The position numbers and the translations under genes were made by a program. A stretch of 64,000 bases of DNA, taken from Nymphaea colorata (Eukaryota > Streptophyta > Magnoliopsida > Nymphaeales > Nymphaeaceae). Under the pieces are notes generated by a model that worked only from the letters and a program-made list of their open reading frames with translations, was not told the origin of the DNA and made no database searches. The stretch is from the NCBI RefSeq assembly GCF_008831285.2, contig NC_045151.1:8930571-8994570 (forward strand). The letters are read 5' to 3'. Of this stretch, positions 38,623-49,481 are shown one piece after another (position 1 is the first letter of the stretch; every line of letters starts with the position of its first letter).

Positions 38623-39258
38623 CAAAGGATGACGTGGGGGAAAACTTTGGAAGCAAAAGCAAGCTTTCCCATCTCATTGAAGGAACCAAACGTGAACCAA
38701 TCAAGATGTCAATGTTACTAAATTATTGCTAAAACTGAGGAACATATTTTTTCCAAAAAGTAACAGTAACAACATAAAACATAACATAAGCCATTTCACT
38801 GAGATACACTAACGAGAATTACTTCATATGTTAGTACATCAACATATAAACAAATGGTAGAGAGCATTGTCACCACTACTGTAATGATCTAGTTGGTACT
38901 TGTTAGATCCAACCTGGCCCCTAGTAATTTTGTTTCCACCCAAAGGATGACGTGGGGGAAAACTTTGGAAGCAAAAGCAAGCTTTCCCATCTAATTGAAG
39001 GAACCAAACGTGAACCAATCAAGATGTCAATGTTACTAAATTATTGCTAAAACTGAGGAACATATTTTTTCCAAAAAGTAACAGTAACAGCATAAGACAT
39101 AACATAAGCCATTTCATTGAGATACACTAACGAGAATTACTTCATATGTTAGTACATCAACATATAAACAAATGGTAGAGAGCATTGTCACCACTACTAT
39201 AATGACCTAGTTGGTACTTGGTAGATCTAACCTGGCCCCTAGTAATTTTGTTTCCACC
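38623..39258. repeat. 318-bp tandem duplication
   Basis: The segment 38,623-38,940 is repeated at 38,941-39,258 with about ten differences. Each copy ends in GTAATTTTGTTTCCACCC, which is part of the TRIM LTR. The duplication therefore copied an LTR end with its flank, and must have happened after the TRIM inserted. Confidence 0.9.
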
Positions 39259-39560
39259 CTGAACAAGGCTAGGAACCAAGAAAACCAATCACTTAACAAC
39301 CCTCTTTATAAGTCTCCAAAGATTCTTAACACTTTAGAGTTGTTACAATCCACCACCCCCCTTTTTCTTGAAGCACACGTGTCTGCTTGTGTGGGACTCT
39401 AGGTCTGAGTATTGAACCAGCTCTGATACCACTATAAGAAACCGGCTAGCAGTTCTCAATCCACCCCCTAACCATTTTGGTTTCAGCCCGAATAAGGCTA
39501 GGAACCAGGACAACCAATCACACAACAACCTCCTTTGTAAGTCCCTCAAGATTCTTTACA
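39197..39560 (-). mobile_element. TRIM (miniature LTR retrotransposon), copy A
   Basis: On the minus strand a 129-bp 5' LTR (39,560 to 39,432, starting TGTAAAGAATC and ending CTTATAG) is followed directly by TGGTATCAGAGC, the initiator-Met tRNA primer site. Then come an internal part of about 70 bp, a purine tract AAAAAGGGGGGTGGTGGA, and a 3' LTR of about 151 bp (39,347 to 39,197, starting TGTAACAACTC). The LTRs share TTATAAAG(A/G), GTGATTGGTT and TGGTTCCTAGCC. At about 364 bp with no coding region it has the TRIM structure. The LTRs have diverged, so it is old. Confidence 0.75.
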
Positions 39561-39989
39561 ATCCGAGATATGAGTAAACAAAAACTAACAAAGCAATCTC
39601 AAAATTTAGAGATATGTAACAAGATCACAACAACCTGTACTTAAAACAAAAACTATATCATCAAGAATCCAGCAGTAATAAGAATGCATTAAATGTGTTT
39701 GAGAGAAATTAGTTATGCATGTTTTGTTTTGGGATCTATGAAGTGATCAGGTTATAACAGAGACTTTGTGATTTTATTAGGGTAGCCACATATACATGAG
39801 GGTATTCTATATTCTAATTTGAATGAAACAACAGTTGGGACATGAGAATGCCTGATGTTCGAAAATTGTTTAATCAAGAGGTATCGAGATATACCATATA
39901 TCCAAGAAGCACCAAAATGTATCCAAATATAAAAAGAAATTTTTGGTGGCCAGGGATAAAAAAAGAGATTGCTGAATTCATCTTACGAT

Positions 39990-40414
39990 GTTTCATGTGC
40001 CTTAAGGGGTGTGGATTGTAACACTCAAAAATTTAATATTGTAACACCTTAGTCTCTTATCCAATATTGTAAAGAATCTTTGGAGACCTATAAAGGGGGT
40101 TATTAAGTGACTTTGTCTTGATTCAACCTTTTCTGAGGTGGAACCGAAACTGTTAGAGGGCATGTTGGAATCTGCCAGCCAAGTGGTTATAGTGGTATCA
40201 AAGTCGGTTCAGCATTCAAACCTAAGGTCGCATACACATGAAGACGCGTGCCTTAAAGGAGGGAGGGTGGAGATTGTAACTCTCCAAAAGTTTAATTATA
40301 AAGAATTGTTTGAGACTTATAAAGGGAATTGTTAAATGATTAGTTGTACTGGTTCTTAGCCTTTTTCCGGCCTACTTGGGGGTGGGTTAGGATCCACTGG
40401 CCAGGTTGTTACAG
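39990..40414 (+). mobile_element. TRIM of the same family, copy B, with a leading partial unit
   Basis: The plus strand shows LTR 40,017-40,192 (ends GTTATAG), primer site TGGTATCAAAGTC, an internal stretch with CGCGTGCCTTAAAGG, a purine tract GGAGGGAGGGTGGAGA, then a second LTR 40,275-40,414. Just before the first LTR, 39,998-40,016 reads GTGCCTTAAGGGGTGTGGA, which matches the end of an internal region plus purine tract. So the order is internal end, LTR, internal, LTR: a tandem TRIM sharing an LTR. It belongs to the same family as copy A, in opposite orientation about 0.5 kb away. Confidence 0.7.
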
Positions 40415-41647
40415 ATACAATTCTCGGGTCCCTAACAACAAGGTTTTCTTTTAAGGTGTGCATTGGGAAGTTTGTTTTTCTTGGGAATTCAAACAATTAA
40501 AAATATAAAAAAATAACATATTTTAGTTTTTTTTACTCATTTTCTTACAAAAAGATTGATCAATATTCAAATAATTATTAAATATTAAATAAACATAAAA
40601 AACACTCTTTCTGGAAAAAGGGAAATAAAAAAAAATGATACTTCTATTTTTTCATTTTTCTTCAAATATCATAAATTTTTTCTTGTTTTTCTTTTTTACC
40701 TTCTTTCTGTCCTGCTTTTGCTTTTTTTTTTTTTTGGGTTGGGGTGGGGGGAGGGTGAAGAACCATTGGATTTGTGACAATGGTAAAGAAAAATGTCTCC
40801 ACGGAGGAGCAATAAATTGAATTAGGAAACACATATAATAATTTATTAGTCAAAGGGTTGAAAAATGAATGCGTAAAATAGGGGGGGTTGAGACCCTGAC
40901 ATGCACACAGGAAGGAAGAGGTCCAGCAGTTGAGTTAGTCGTAAAGCAAGAAAACTAGCATTTGAGGCTAGACAACAGCTAGCTTCATCATTTTATAAAG
41001 GTATATGTGGGCATTCTTCTCTGCAAAATATAAGATTATTTAAAAAAAAAAATCACATATGGGACATATGTCTTGTTGAGGAAGATGAACATTCATCACC
41101 TACTCCTAAGAACTAAGCTTATAGATAACTAAACAACATGCATAATTTGGAGCTTCTTCCTAAGAGTTTTGTGTTGAATTCAATTTTATAGATAGTTTAT
41201 GTGATAAATTCAGTGTCTTTTTTTTATGTTGTACACACAGCACACACACAAACACATATCAAACAAGTAACCTTCATGTGGCTACCCATCTGAAAGTTTT
41301 GATGAGTTTTTTTGTCTCCATAAAAGGAAAAAATCAAAGAGAAAATGGTATAAACTTGAACGAATTTTTCCCTTTTCTTTAAGTATATATGAGAAACTGT
41401 ACCTACCAAGCATGTAGACACTAGTTTTAGCTTACCCTCTATCATATATCAACAACAGGCAAGAGATCATAATAATTAGATTTTGAGAAACAAATAATGT
41501 CCACCATAATAATCCATCATGCTAGTCAACCCAGCCTCCCAACATAAAAGATAGGAGAAAAGCAAGACAAATACTACTGCAGTGGAATAAAGTCAGTTGT
41601 TGCATAGGTCCAAAACATTATAAAAGATAGACAATAAGCAGAGAAAC

Positions 41648-42001
41648 CTTTCAACAGCTTCTTGATATGGTCCTTCGTTCTCCCAATCCAATGAAAGAAA
41701 AACTGCCTTTTCCAGGTCCACATTTTCAAACTTCTGAGCACTTTGTAAGAATTCTGAAGAGCCATGATTTTGTGCATCAGACTCTGAAACAGATGTAGAT
41801 ACATGACTTCCGACTACAACATGGCCTTTGTCTTCCTCTTCTCACTCTGTATCGTTGTCAGGCTCAAAAGAACGCTTAATAGCAAATCTGGACTCAGCTT
41901 TGGATTTTCCAACTTCAACTATGCATCTTCAGGTGGCAGCGGATTCAGACACTCTATGGAGATTTGATTGCATCTGTATCCATCGATTTAAAGTTGTTAA
42001 C
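41648..42001 (-). pseudogene. ZFYVE26-like exon with two in-frame stops
   Basis: After TTGCAG at 42,002 it encodes LTTLNRWIQMQSNLHRVSES, then a TGA (41,929-41,931), SRFAIKRSFEPDNDTE, a second TGA (41,842-41,844), EEEDKGHVVVGSHVSTS and AVFLSLDWENEGPYQEAVER. Frame is kept throughout, so the two stops are substitutions in otherwise aligned sequence, not alignment artefacts. Confidence 0.9.
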
Positions 42002-42074
42002 CTGCAATAAATTGAAAAAATGTACTTAAATGACAATAGCATAGACAAGAACAAGAATAGGCAGAAATAATTGA

Positions 42075-42300
42075 AGCGTTTCCTTCTGCAGAAGCAATGG
42101 ATCGGGATTTGCTGTCAAGGCTGGCCCTCCCAGAAGATGGCATCAGGGGAATACAAGCCCAACCATGACCAAATCTTGGAGGGTACACTGGTGGTACACA
42201 TGCTGGTATCACTTTGTGAACCAAATCAGCAGACATGATATCAACCACTTTTACGGCTGCATCAGCATTGCTTCTTTCAAATACCAAACAGGTTAAAAGC
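42075..42300 (-). pseudogene. ZFYVE26-like exon with lost acceptor
   Basis: Encodes LLTCLVFERSNADAAVKV, SADLVHKVIPACVPPVYPP and GHGWACIPLMPS. Immediately upstream the sequence is TTTTCTGCG rather than an AG acceptor. The next expected exon (LYPLQLDIVKHLVK region, about 80-100 residues) is absent from the short interval before 42,001. Confidence 0.75.
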
Positions 42301-42399
42301 GCAGAAAACATATAAAAGATAAATTATCAGGAAAACTACATAATGAAGTACAACATTTTGGATTTCATAGACAACAGTTAAAAGATGTGCCTCTCATTA

Positions 42400-45300
42400 T
42401 GCAACATAATGTCCAAGTATTTTCTCTAGATATAATTACCTTGTCAAAGTTGACCATTTACATGGTTACTAGTGATGGGAGATTTCCCTCATGCATATAC
42501 AAAAACAATATGTCCTAAACAGGATCATGTTCATGCTAAATCATTGAAACAAAATCTTAACTGTAGCGGAAGCGTACCTGAATCCATCTGAACAAATGGA
42601 CGATCGGATTGCAGTAGGATCTTTCAGGGTCTTTGCGGTGCACTTGCGGTCACTCTCAGATGGGGAAGAGACAACCCTAGAAGCCAACATTTCTACCAAC
42701 CATTGCATGACCCCAGGGACCACTACCATTTTATATTATGGGCAATTATAGATTCAACTCATCAAAGAGTCCGTAATTGCGTACAAGTATCTATACATTA
42801 CAAAATTACCCCATACAATATAAAATTATGTAATATCCAAAAATGCAATCACTTAAGCAAATATTTACATTAAGACAGCCATAATGTCTGAAATTCCTCA
42901 TAGACATATGCCGACCCACCAAATGATCCTTACAATCTCCCACTTGGGCCAAATATGTCTTCATACATTCAGACATTGTATAAAACCTTAAGAGCTCATA
43001 ACTGCTATCTTATTAAACATCATTTTCACAAATCTCGTCCATGATCATATCAACACAGAACCAAAGCGGCTTTCGCTATATTAAAATTAGCTAGACCTTC
43101 AATGATCACAAATGTTAACACAATCAATGACATAGATCTGATATGGATGTATAACATGAGAATTACATATAATGTGATTACAACATGTCTATTCTCAACT
43201 GGTCCAATTTTAAAACTTTATGGAGATCAAAAGCACATAAACACAGAATGAAACTAAAGAACTTAAACTTTGTTATGCAGAAAACTAAATATGTGTCTAT
43301 ACATCAGAGCAAATAAAATACAAACTCCCACTAAACTAGTACATCATCCAAAGGTAACACCCTCATATGAACAACATGTTCATGAAAGACCTTAGGTGTT
43401 AAACCCTTGGTAAACGGATCCGCAATCATAGAGTTTGTCCCAATATGCTCTAAAGACACCTGACCATTCTGTATCATCTTTTTAATCCAAAAACTTAATA
43501 TCGATGTGCTTCGACTTTGACAAACTTTGGCTCTTATTAGAGTACACGACTGCTGAATTATTGTCACACAATAACCTTAGTGGTCTTTCTACACCATTCA
43601 TAATGCGCAGCCCTGTGACAAAATTCTGCAACCATAAAGCATGATTGGATGCCTCGTAACATGCTATGTTACTTTATTGGCACCCAGCAAAGTCAGAATC
43701 TGAATACCCAATGATCTCCAACTGATCTGACTTCCTGTATGTGTGCATAAAATTTTTTGTTCTTTGTAAGTACATCAATACATTTTTGGCTGCTTTCTAA
43801 TAATCCATATCAGGATTACTTAAGTATCTGCCTAACATTCCAATGATAAGTGCAATATCCGGACGAGTACAAACCTGAGCATACATAAGACTTCCCACGA
43901 CAGATGAATAGGGAATCTTTTCCATTTCCTTAGATTCGATTTCACTTTTAGAGCACTGTTTGAGACTAAACTTGTCTCCTCTAGCAACTGGAGTATCTCC
44001 TAATTTACAATTATTCATGCCATACCACTGAAGCACCTTATAAATATAGGCCTTTTGTGATAATCTAAGAACACCCCGAGAATGATCTCGAAATATCTGG
44101 ATCCCTAATACAAAAGATGCATCACCAAGATCCTTTATGTCAAACTTTGTTGACAAAATTTCTTAGTTTCATGCATTATACCCACATCATTACTTGCCAG
44201 CAATATATCATCGACATATAAAACCAAAAAGATAAATTTACCTCCACTGAACTTTTAGTATACACATTCATCAACCATATTAGTTTCGAAACCAAATGAA
44301 ACTATAACTTAATAAAATTTGTAATACCGCTGACGGGAAGCTTACTTTAGCCTATAGATGAATTTCCTCAGTGGTACCTCTACTTGATTTTCTTGAGGTT
44401 GTTGAGTTTGTTATTCAGTAGGGAGACTGACATTATTGTCTTCTTCTGAACATGTTGATGGAACAATGGTAAGAACAAAAACCTGACTATTGCTTTCAAC
44501 ATCTGTATGAGTAGACTCACGTCTCTCTTCAAAGACAATATGTTTAACTTCATCACCTCCCCCAAACTCAATATCCTCAAAGAAATGGGCATTTCTCGTT
44601 TCAAAGAAAGACTTACTGGATGGATTATAAAACTTATAACACCTTAATGTTTGTTCGTTTTCCCTTTATACATTCAATGCAAACATTAAAGTCTACAAAA
44701 AACAAGGGACTCAAGAATTCCATTTGACATAAGCCTTTTTAATCTCTTTTCAGAGATATATCCTAAGCGCCCATGCCACAACATAGCAGAATTCTCATTG
44801 GCTAATTTTCTTTTAGTACCACTAGACGTAACATGCAATGTTTCATGATATGAAGCAATCATATCAAGCAAATAGAGGTTATCACTACAAGATAAAAAAC
44901 CAGTGACTATCAAATTTGAGTGCAGAAACAACTTAAATTTACTTCTTTCAAATGAACAATAATAAACAAATTTATCCAGTAAAGAAATAAAAATCAAATT
45001 CCATCTAAAAGACGATACTACATAAGTTTCTGTCAAATTCAAATAATAGACAGTCTTTAACAATAACCAAAAATCTGCTATGGCTTCAACCTTTGCCTTC
45101 TTGTCATTGCCCACTTAGATGAATCTTTCTGCATCATTTAGCGTCCGACAAGTTAGGCAGCCTTGCACAGAAACACTTATGTGAGTAGTAGCAACCGAAT
45201 CTACCTATCAAGTGTGTTTTGGTACTGAAATTAAATTAACCTCAGAACGAAACCAAAGTGAGAATCGTACATTTCTTTTTACGCCATGCGTGATACTTAG

Positions 45301-45760
45301 TACAATCCTTCTTTATATGACCTTCATCTTTGCAAAAGAAGCAGCCTGATTTGCCTTCCTTATGCTTCTTCTGTTTCTTAATGAATGGCTGGTCAGCTGC
45401 AACTTCTTTAATATCTTACTTTTAGGTGTAGTAGCCAAGTGAGCACTTTTCATTCTATCATGCTTCATTCTCTTATCTTTTTCCACACAATGCGAAATGA
45501 ACTCATTAAGAGTCCACTTCTCCTTCTGACAGTTATAACTAACTTTAAACTGTCCAAACTGTGGTGGAAGAGAAAGGAGAACCATATGCACTATGAAGTC
45601 TTCATGTAACTTCAGACCTAGTGCCTGTAATTTTGAAGCAAGATGAGACATTTCCATAATGTGCTCCCGTATGTTCCCCTTGCCTTTATACTTCAGTGTC
45701 ACAAGTTTACTCAAAAAAGTGCTTGTTATGTCAGGCATGTCAGCACACTATAGGCAATCT
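42400..45760 (-). mobile_element. 5'-truncated copia element inside an intron
   Basis: Minus-strand copia remnant within the ZFYVE26-like intron between the exons at 46,135 and 42,300. A 3' LTR starts at 42,934 (TGTAAGGATC) next to the purine tract CAAGTGGGAGA. The LTR end is uncertain, about 42,400-42,540. No 5' LTR or primer site is found; homology begins inside gag near 45,740. The intron spans about 3.8 kb, nearly all of it this element. Confidence 0.75.
43331..45738 (-). pseudogene. Copia gag-pol remnant
   Basis: Recognisable parts in order: gag (LVTLKYKGKGNIREHIMEMS, 45,738-45,460), a zinc knuckle CFFCKDEGHIKKDC (about 45,350-45,300), the pre-integrase region MLWHGRLGYISEKRLKRLMS (44,790-44,730), the RT C-terminal part FDIKDLGDASFVLGIQIFRD (44,156-44,070), and the RNase H end GTNSMIADPFTKGL (43,440-43,390). 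Most of the integrase and the N-terminal RT are missing or unreadable, and frames are broken repeatedly. Inactive. Confidence 0.85.
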
Positions 45761-46134
45761 AATTTTATTCCTTTGTTCTAGCTAGGCAGCTTTAATATAA
45801 GTTCATAATAAAGCCTTACAATTAACAAAAGAATACAAATAGATGATAAGTTCACAGGTGCTATGAACCATGGTCCAACGGTTTTCTTTAGAAGTAAAGA
45901 ACTATCCATGTCAGCAAAACCTCAAACAGCTCATCCTTGCTTTACCATGCATTGTTTGATCATTTTGCATTACAACATATTCTTTTATTAAGTATTACAA
46001 ACAATAGCTTATCCAGCGTCGAAACAAGGAAACGCCATAAGCAGATACCATTCAAAGGGGAAAAGTCCAAACATGGCAAAGAGCACTGAAAGCATGAGAA
46101 AAGGAGCTCTAGGTCCACAACACTAGATACTTAC

Positions 46135-46498
46135 ATCTTTAGGCCACTCATACACAAGTGAGAAAAAGTTAAAATCATGAGTTGTGTCAATCCCATCAAC
46201 TATGTCGCCTACATTTGCAACATAGATTATGAAAGCAGAAAGATAAGTGGCAGCTTTGCTGCTTAGGTGACCAAGAGACTTTTTCCCAGAATCTGTGGTA
46301 TCTTAAGTAGCAGCGTCTGAGTTGCGCTCGGCTGCAGTTGAACTAGCTGAAGTTGGCTTGATAATTATAAGCCCAAGCCCAAGCACCCCATCTTTATGTG
46401 TAGCAGATCGTGCTTGTCCATGTAAAAGGTGTCTACTTTCACAGGATTTTCTTCTGTTTCTTCATCAGAGAGCGCTCTAACAAGATTGTGGAGCTTCC
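46135..46498 (-). pseudogene. ZFYVE26-like exon with frameshift and stop
   Basis: Begins after CTTTAG with GKLHNLVRALSDEE; a frame change before GVLGLGL; then an in-frame TAA at 46,313-46,315 followed by DTTDSGKKSLGHLSSKA and VDGIDTTHDFNFFSLVYEWP. Ends at a good GTAAGT donor (46,134). Confidence 0.85.
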
Positions 46499-46667
46499 CT
46501 AAAGATAAGTAAAGATAAGACAGGTTTAAGACCACATAACAAGGTCTTGTAGAGTAGCAGATTACCCAAAATAGATGCATTAGTTAATGCTAAAAAATTA
46601 AGGTAGAGCATCCATGAATCTTCAGTGTAATAATGGGAGATCACATGATCCAGAATGGAAAACTAAC

Positions 46668-47015
46668 CACTCAAAAATTGCCATTTCCCCTTGTGAGCAT
46701 CCTCAATCATCTGGTCCAATATGGCAAGGGCTCGCAGCCTATGCCCTTGTTTGTTCATTTCAGATACTGATGTTCCAATAGTTTCCCCAGAAAAAATTGT
46801 TTGGAGGATCATTGGCTTCTCCTGAAGGCACAGAAATACCAGTGCACTTCTTCGCAAAAGGTAACTGCATCACAAAGCAACTATTGATTGAGGAGATTAC
46901 ACCACCATTTTTCCTTTTTTCTCTAATGCGTTTCGGGTCATTAACTAATTCAGACCCTTGAAATAGCAACTGAATATGCCCAGTAACTTCAAGGGAGACC
47001 CTGCCATTCCTTTGT
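46668..47015 (-). pseudogene. ZFYVE26-like exon
   Basis: After TTTTGTAG it encodes HIQLLFQGSELVNDPKR, NSCFVMQLPFAKKCTGISVP, SGEANDPPN, SEMNKQGHRLRALAILDQMI and WQFLSG. A frame change lies near 46,800 between NDPPN and TIGTSVSE. The split glycine codon joins in phase to the next exon. Confidence 0.85.
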
Positions 47016-47245
47016 CTACAAAATGAAGGTATACCACCTTATGTTGTATGCTACTATGAATATTTAAGTTTAATAAAACTATTTGTCTATGTGTGTTCTA
47101 CATGGTTTAAGCCTACATGATTATTCTTTCATATTCCGAATATTTAAAAGCTCTTCCACAATGGCGTTACTCGTCAAGTGATTTGTTCCATTCTGTCCTA
47201 AGCACATCTGTTTTAAAAGTATATTAAATTATAACTAGAAGGGTC

Positions 47246-47359
47246 TACTCTATAGAAAAACTAGCATCACTGTTTTCAAAACATTCAGGAGAACCAAGAT
47301 CCAAATAGTGATTTTCATCCATAATTTGCCTTAACTGCGTTAGTGCAAACGGAGCCAAA
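47246..47359 (-). pseudogene. Tentative further upstream ZFYVE26-like exon
   Basis: After a CGTTTCAG acceptor the frame reads SLAPFALTQLRQIMDENHYL and DLGSPECFENSDASFS. It looks coding and lies in the right place, but I recall this part of the family less well. Confidence 0.5.
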
Positions 47360-47901
47360 CTGAAACGAAAAGAAAGTATCCTTTAGGTGATCTAAATTAA
47401 AAAGTTTATCAAGAGTGAGATTTGAATAGATTGATGATCCTCTGTCAGAGACCTAAATAGATTCGTGTATTCTCTTCCTATAAAGACAACATAATGCTGT
47501 GAAGCCAAATTGACATTGAAAAGTTAAGCATACAACCAGAATGAAATGAATGCATCCAACCTTCTACCAAAAAACTTGATGAAGAGCGGACGTAGGCCAA
47601 GTCCAATCCGTTTCTGCACTTACTCCATTGTTCGAAGAAACTTCATCAACTAATTTATCAGCTATGATTCACTTTGTAGTTACCTGGACAAAATTATTAA
47701 AAAATGCATTACCAGAAATATTTTTCCCTAAATTTTTGTGGCAGGAAAACAACATAGAGAGAATAATATATGACTGAAGCCAGAATATCCCAAGAATAAA
47801 GGGCTAATGAACAGAGCTAGTGGCAGTAGTAGTGGCACTAAAAATAAACATCCTGGATGGGGATACGATAGGAAATCCACCCCATTACAACAGAGTTATG
47901 A
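47360..47901. other. No firm gene; possible older exon traces
   Basis: The minus strand near 47,580-47,680 has a short frame (NNGVSAETDWTWPTSALHQ) that could be another ZFYVE26-like exon, but this is unproven. The 5' end of the gypsy element lies at the right edge. Confidence 0.3.
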
Positions 47902-49302
47902 AGAGAGCTCATGCACATGTTGATTAAAAGAGGTACTCTGTTTCTCCCAAAAGTCTCCAACCCCCCACCGATGATGGGAAAAAACAAAGAGCAATTTTGC
48001 AAATTTCATCGTGCTCCAGGACACGACACAGAAGACTGCCTTGTACTTAAAAATATTGTGCAAGATGCAGTAGATAAAGAAATCATCAAAGAAGTCAGCG
48101 AACAACTAGACATTCTCAAAAACCCTTTTCCTAAACATGGGAAAGGAATAGTTTTGATGGTCAGATTTTCAATAGGTCGTCAAATTATGGTGACAAACAA
48201 AAGGGATACAGCGTCCCTGGATTTCTTTGAATTACTTTTCAAACATGATAAATGATCCATCAATGCACAAACCGGACTGGTTAAACAAGACCATCTGACG
48301 GAGATTGATCAGAAGTCACAAGTGTGTGACCCTGAACCATTGGAATCCATTTTCGAGGAATTAGACTCCTTACTCGAAGTCAGGAAGGGAAGATTTAGCC
48401 TTAACCAAGGAAATGGATGGGCATTTGAATTATGTGAAAATGGTCCGATCATGTTCTTTGATAAAGATCTACCAATTGGAGGTGCATCGCATAATGATGC
48501 CTTGCACATAGTACTAGAAACAAGGGGAACCAGAGTTTCTCATGTTTTAATTGATGGTGGAGCAAGCCTGAACATTTGTCCACAACAAACAGCTCGTGAG
48601 TTAGGCATAAGACAGGCTGACTATACACCGTCATCGATTTTCATCCATGGATATGATGGAACAGGACAACCATGCCTAGGATGTATATGTCTAGATCTGA
48701 ATATCTCTAAGACGTATCATCGGGTTTTATTTCATGTGGTGGATATAGAACCCTCATTCAACCTATTGCTTGGCCGACCGTGGATCCATACTACCAATGC
48801 AGTTCCTTCCACTCTACATCAGTGCATCAAATGGACTCACAACAGGAATACTATAACCATGTATACAGAGGATAGGGAGAGTCGGCTTGTGCACCCAATG
48901 ATTTCGGTACCAACATATACAATTGAGGTACCCAGTATTCGAGTCTGCAAAGAGGAAGAAATATCTCAAAGTCTTAGCAGATTAGCCATTCAGAAACCAA
49001 AGAAACAGGTGTGGGTGAAAAAGGGTACCAAAACTGAAACAAGTTACAAAAGTCATCCGTTATTCAAGAAATTCTGCCAGAATGAGAACGGATTGGATTT
49101 ACTCATACGCCATGACTACCAGCCATTTATTGGCCTTGGCAAACATGAAAATGGAATCTTGAAACCAGTTACCTTGACAGGACAACGAGGCACTCAAGCC
49201 TTAGGATGCCAAAGCTATGAAAAAGTGGATGCCGAGGAAGAATTCAAGCCAATACCTTTTGTCAAGAGCAATACCATAGGCAGATGTTCACCATCAATCT
49301 AA
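47902..49302 (+). pseudogene. Gypsy gag C-terminus and protease
   Basis: The frame encodes LFLPKVSNPPPM and the zinc-knuckle-like CKFHRAPGHDTEDC of plant Tat gags, followed by VLKNIVQDAVDKEI. A TGA at 48,253-48,255 interrupts it; the same frame then continues 326 codons (48,322-49,302) with the aspartic protease signature VSHVLIDGGASLNICP and YHRVLFHVVD, FNLLLGRPWIH. The protease has DGG where DSG or DTG is common, as in several Tat/Ogre elements. Confidence 0.8.
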
Positions 49303-49481
49303 ATCAATAAATTTGCTATCATTTTGTCATCCAGTCATCATTTTGTTATTTTGTTATCATTGTACTCCAAATAGACCAAGTGTCTTCATTTTGTAATACC
49401 TTCAAAGATGCAATGGCATATGCAATTTACTTCCATGTATAATGTCTCAAATCTCATCTAACTTCTTTATAATCTTTAGGA
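49303..49481 (+). other. Candidate Ogre-type intron between protease and RT
   Basis: Protease and RT are in different frames and separated by a T-rich stretch that ends in CTTCTTTATAATCTTTAG followed by GATGACATCTGAGG, a good acceptor. Ogre elements are known to contain a small intron at this place. I could not settle the donor. Confidence 0.45.

Larger units (their letters stand above)
33988..47359 (-). pseudogene. Plant ZFYVE26/spastizin-like gene, decayed and interrupted
   Basis: Exons on the minus strand encode, in order, segments of the large plant protein usually annotated as zinc finger FYVE domain-containing protein 26-like. Animal homologues act in endosome/lysosome trafficking and autophagy; the plant role is not settled. 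Recognised exons lie at 47,246-47,359 (tentative), 46,668-47,015, 46,135-46,498, about 42,075-42,300, 41,648-42,001, 38,163-38,398, 36,638-36,728, 35,022-35,099, 34,593-34,882, 34,284-34,482 and 33,988-34,197. Most have GT/AG borders. Disabling changes: TAA at 46,313-46,315, a frameshift in the same exon, TGA at 41,929-41,931 and 41,842-41,844, and one-base indels near 38,205, 34,682 and 34,473. A further exon (LYPLQLDIVKHLVK region) is absent. Both protein ends are missing. This is a pseudogene. Confidence 0.85.

Noticed and set aside
33988-47359. Interpretation as a functional ZFYVE26-like gene with sequencing errors
   Set aside because: Homopolymer indels could be errors, but in-frame stop substitutions, a lost acceptor, a missing exon and missing ends cannot all be.
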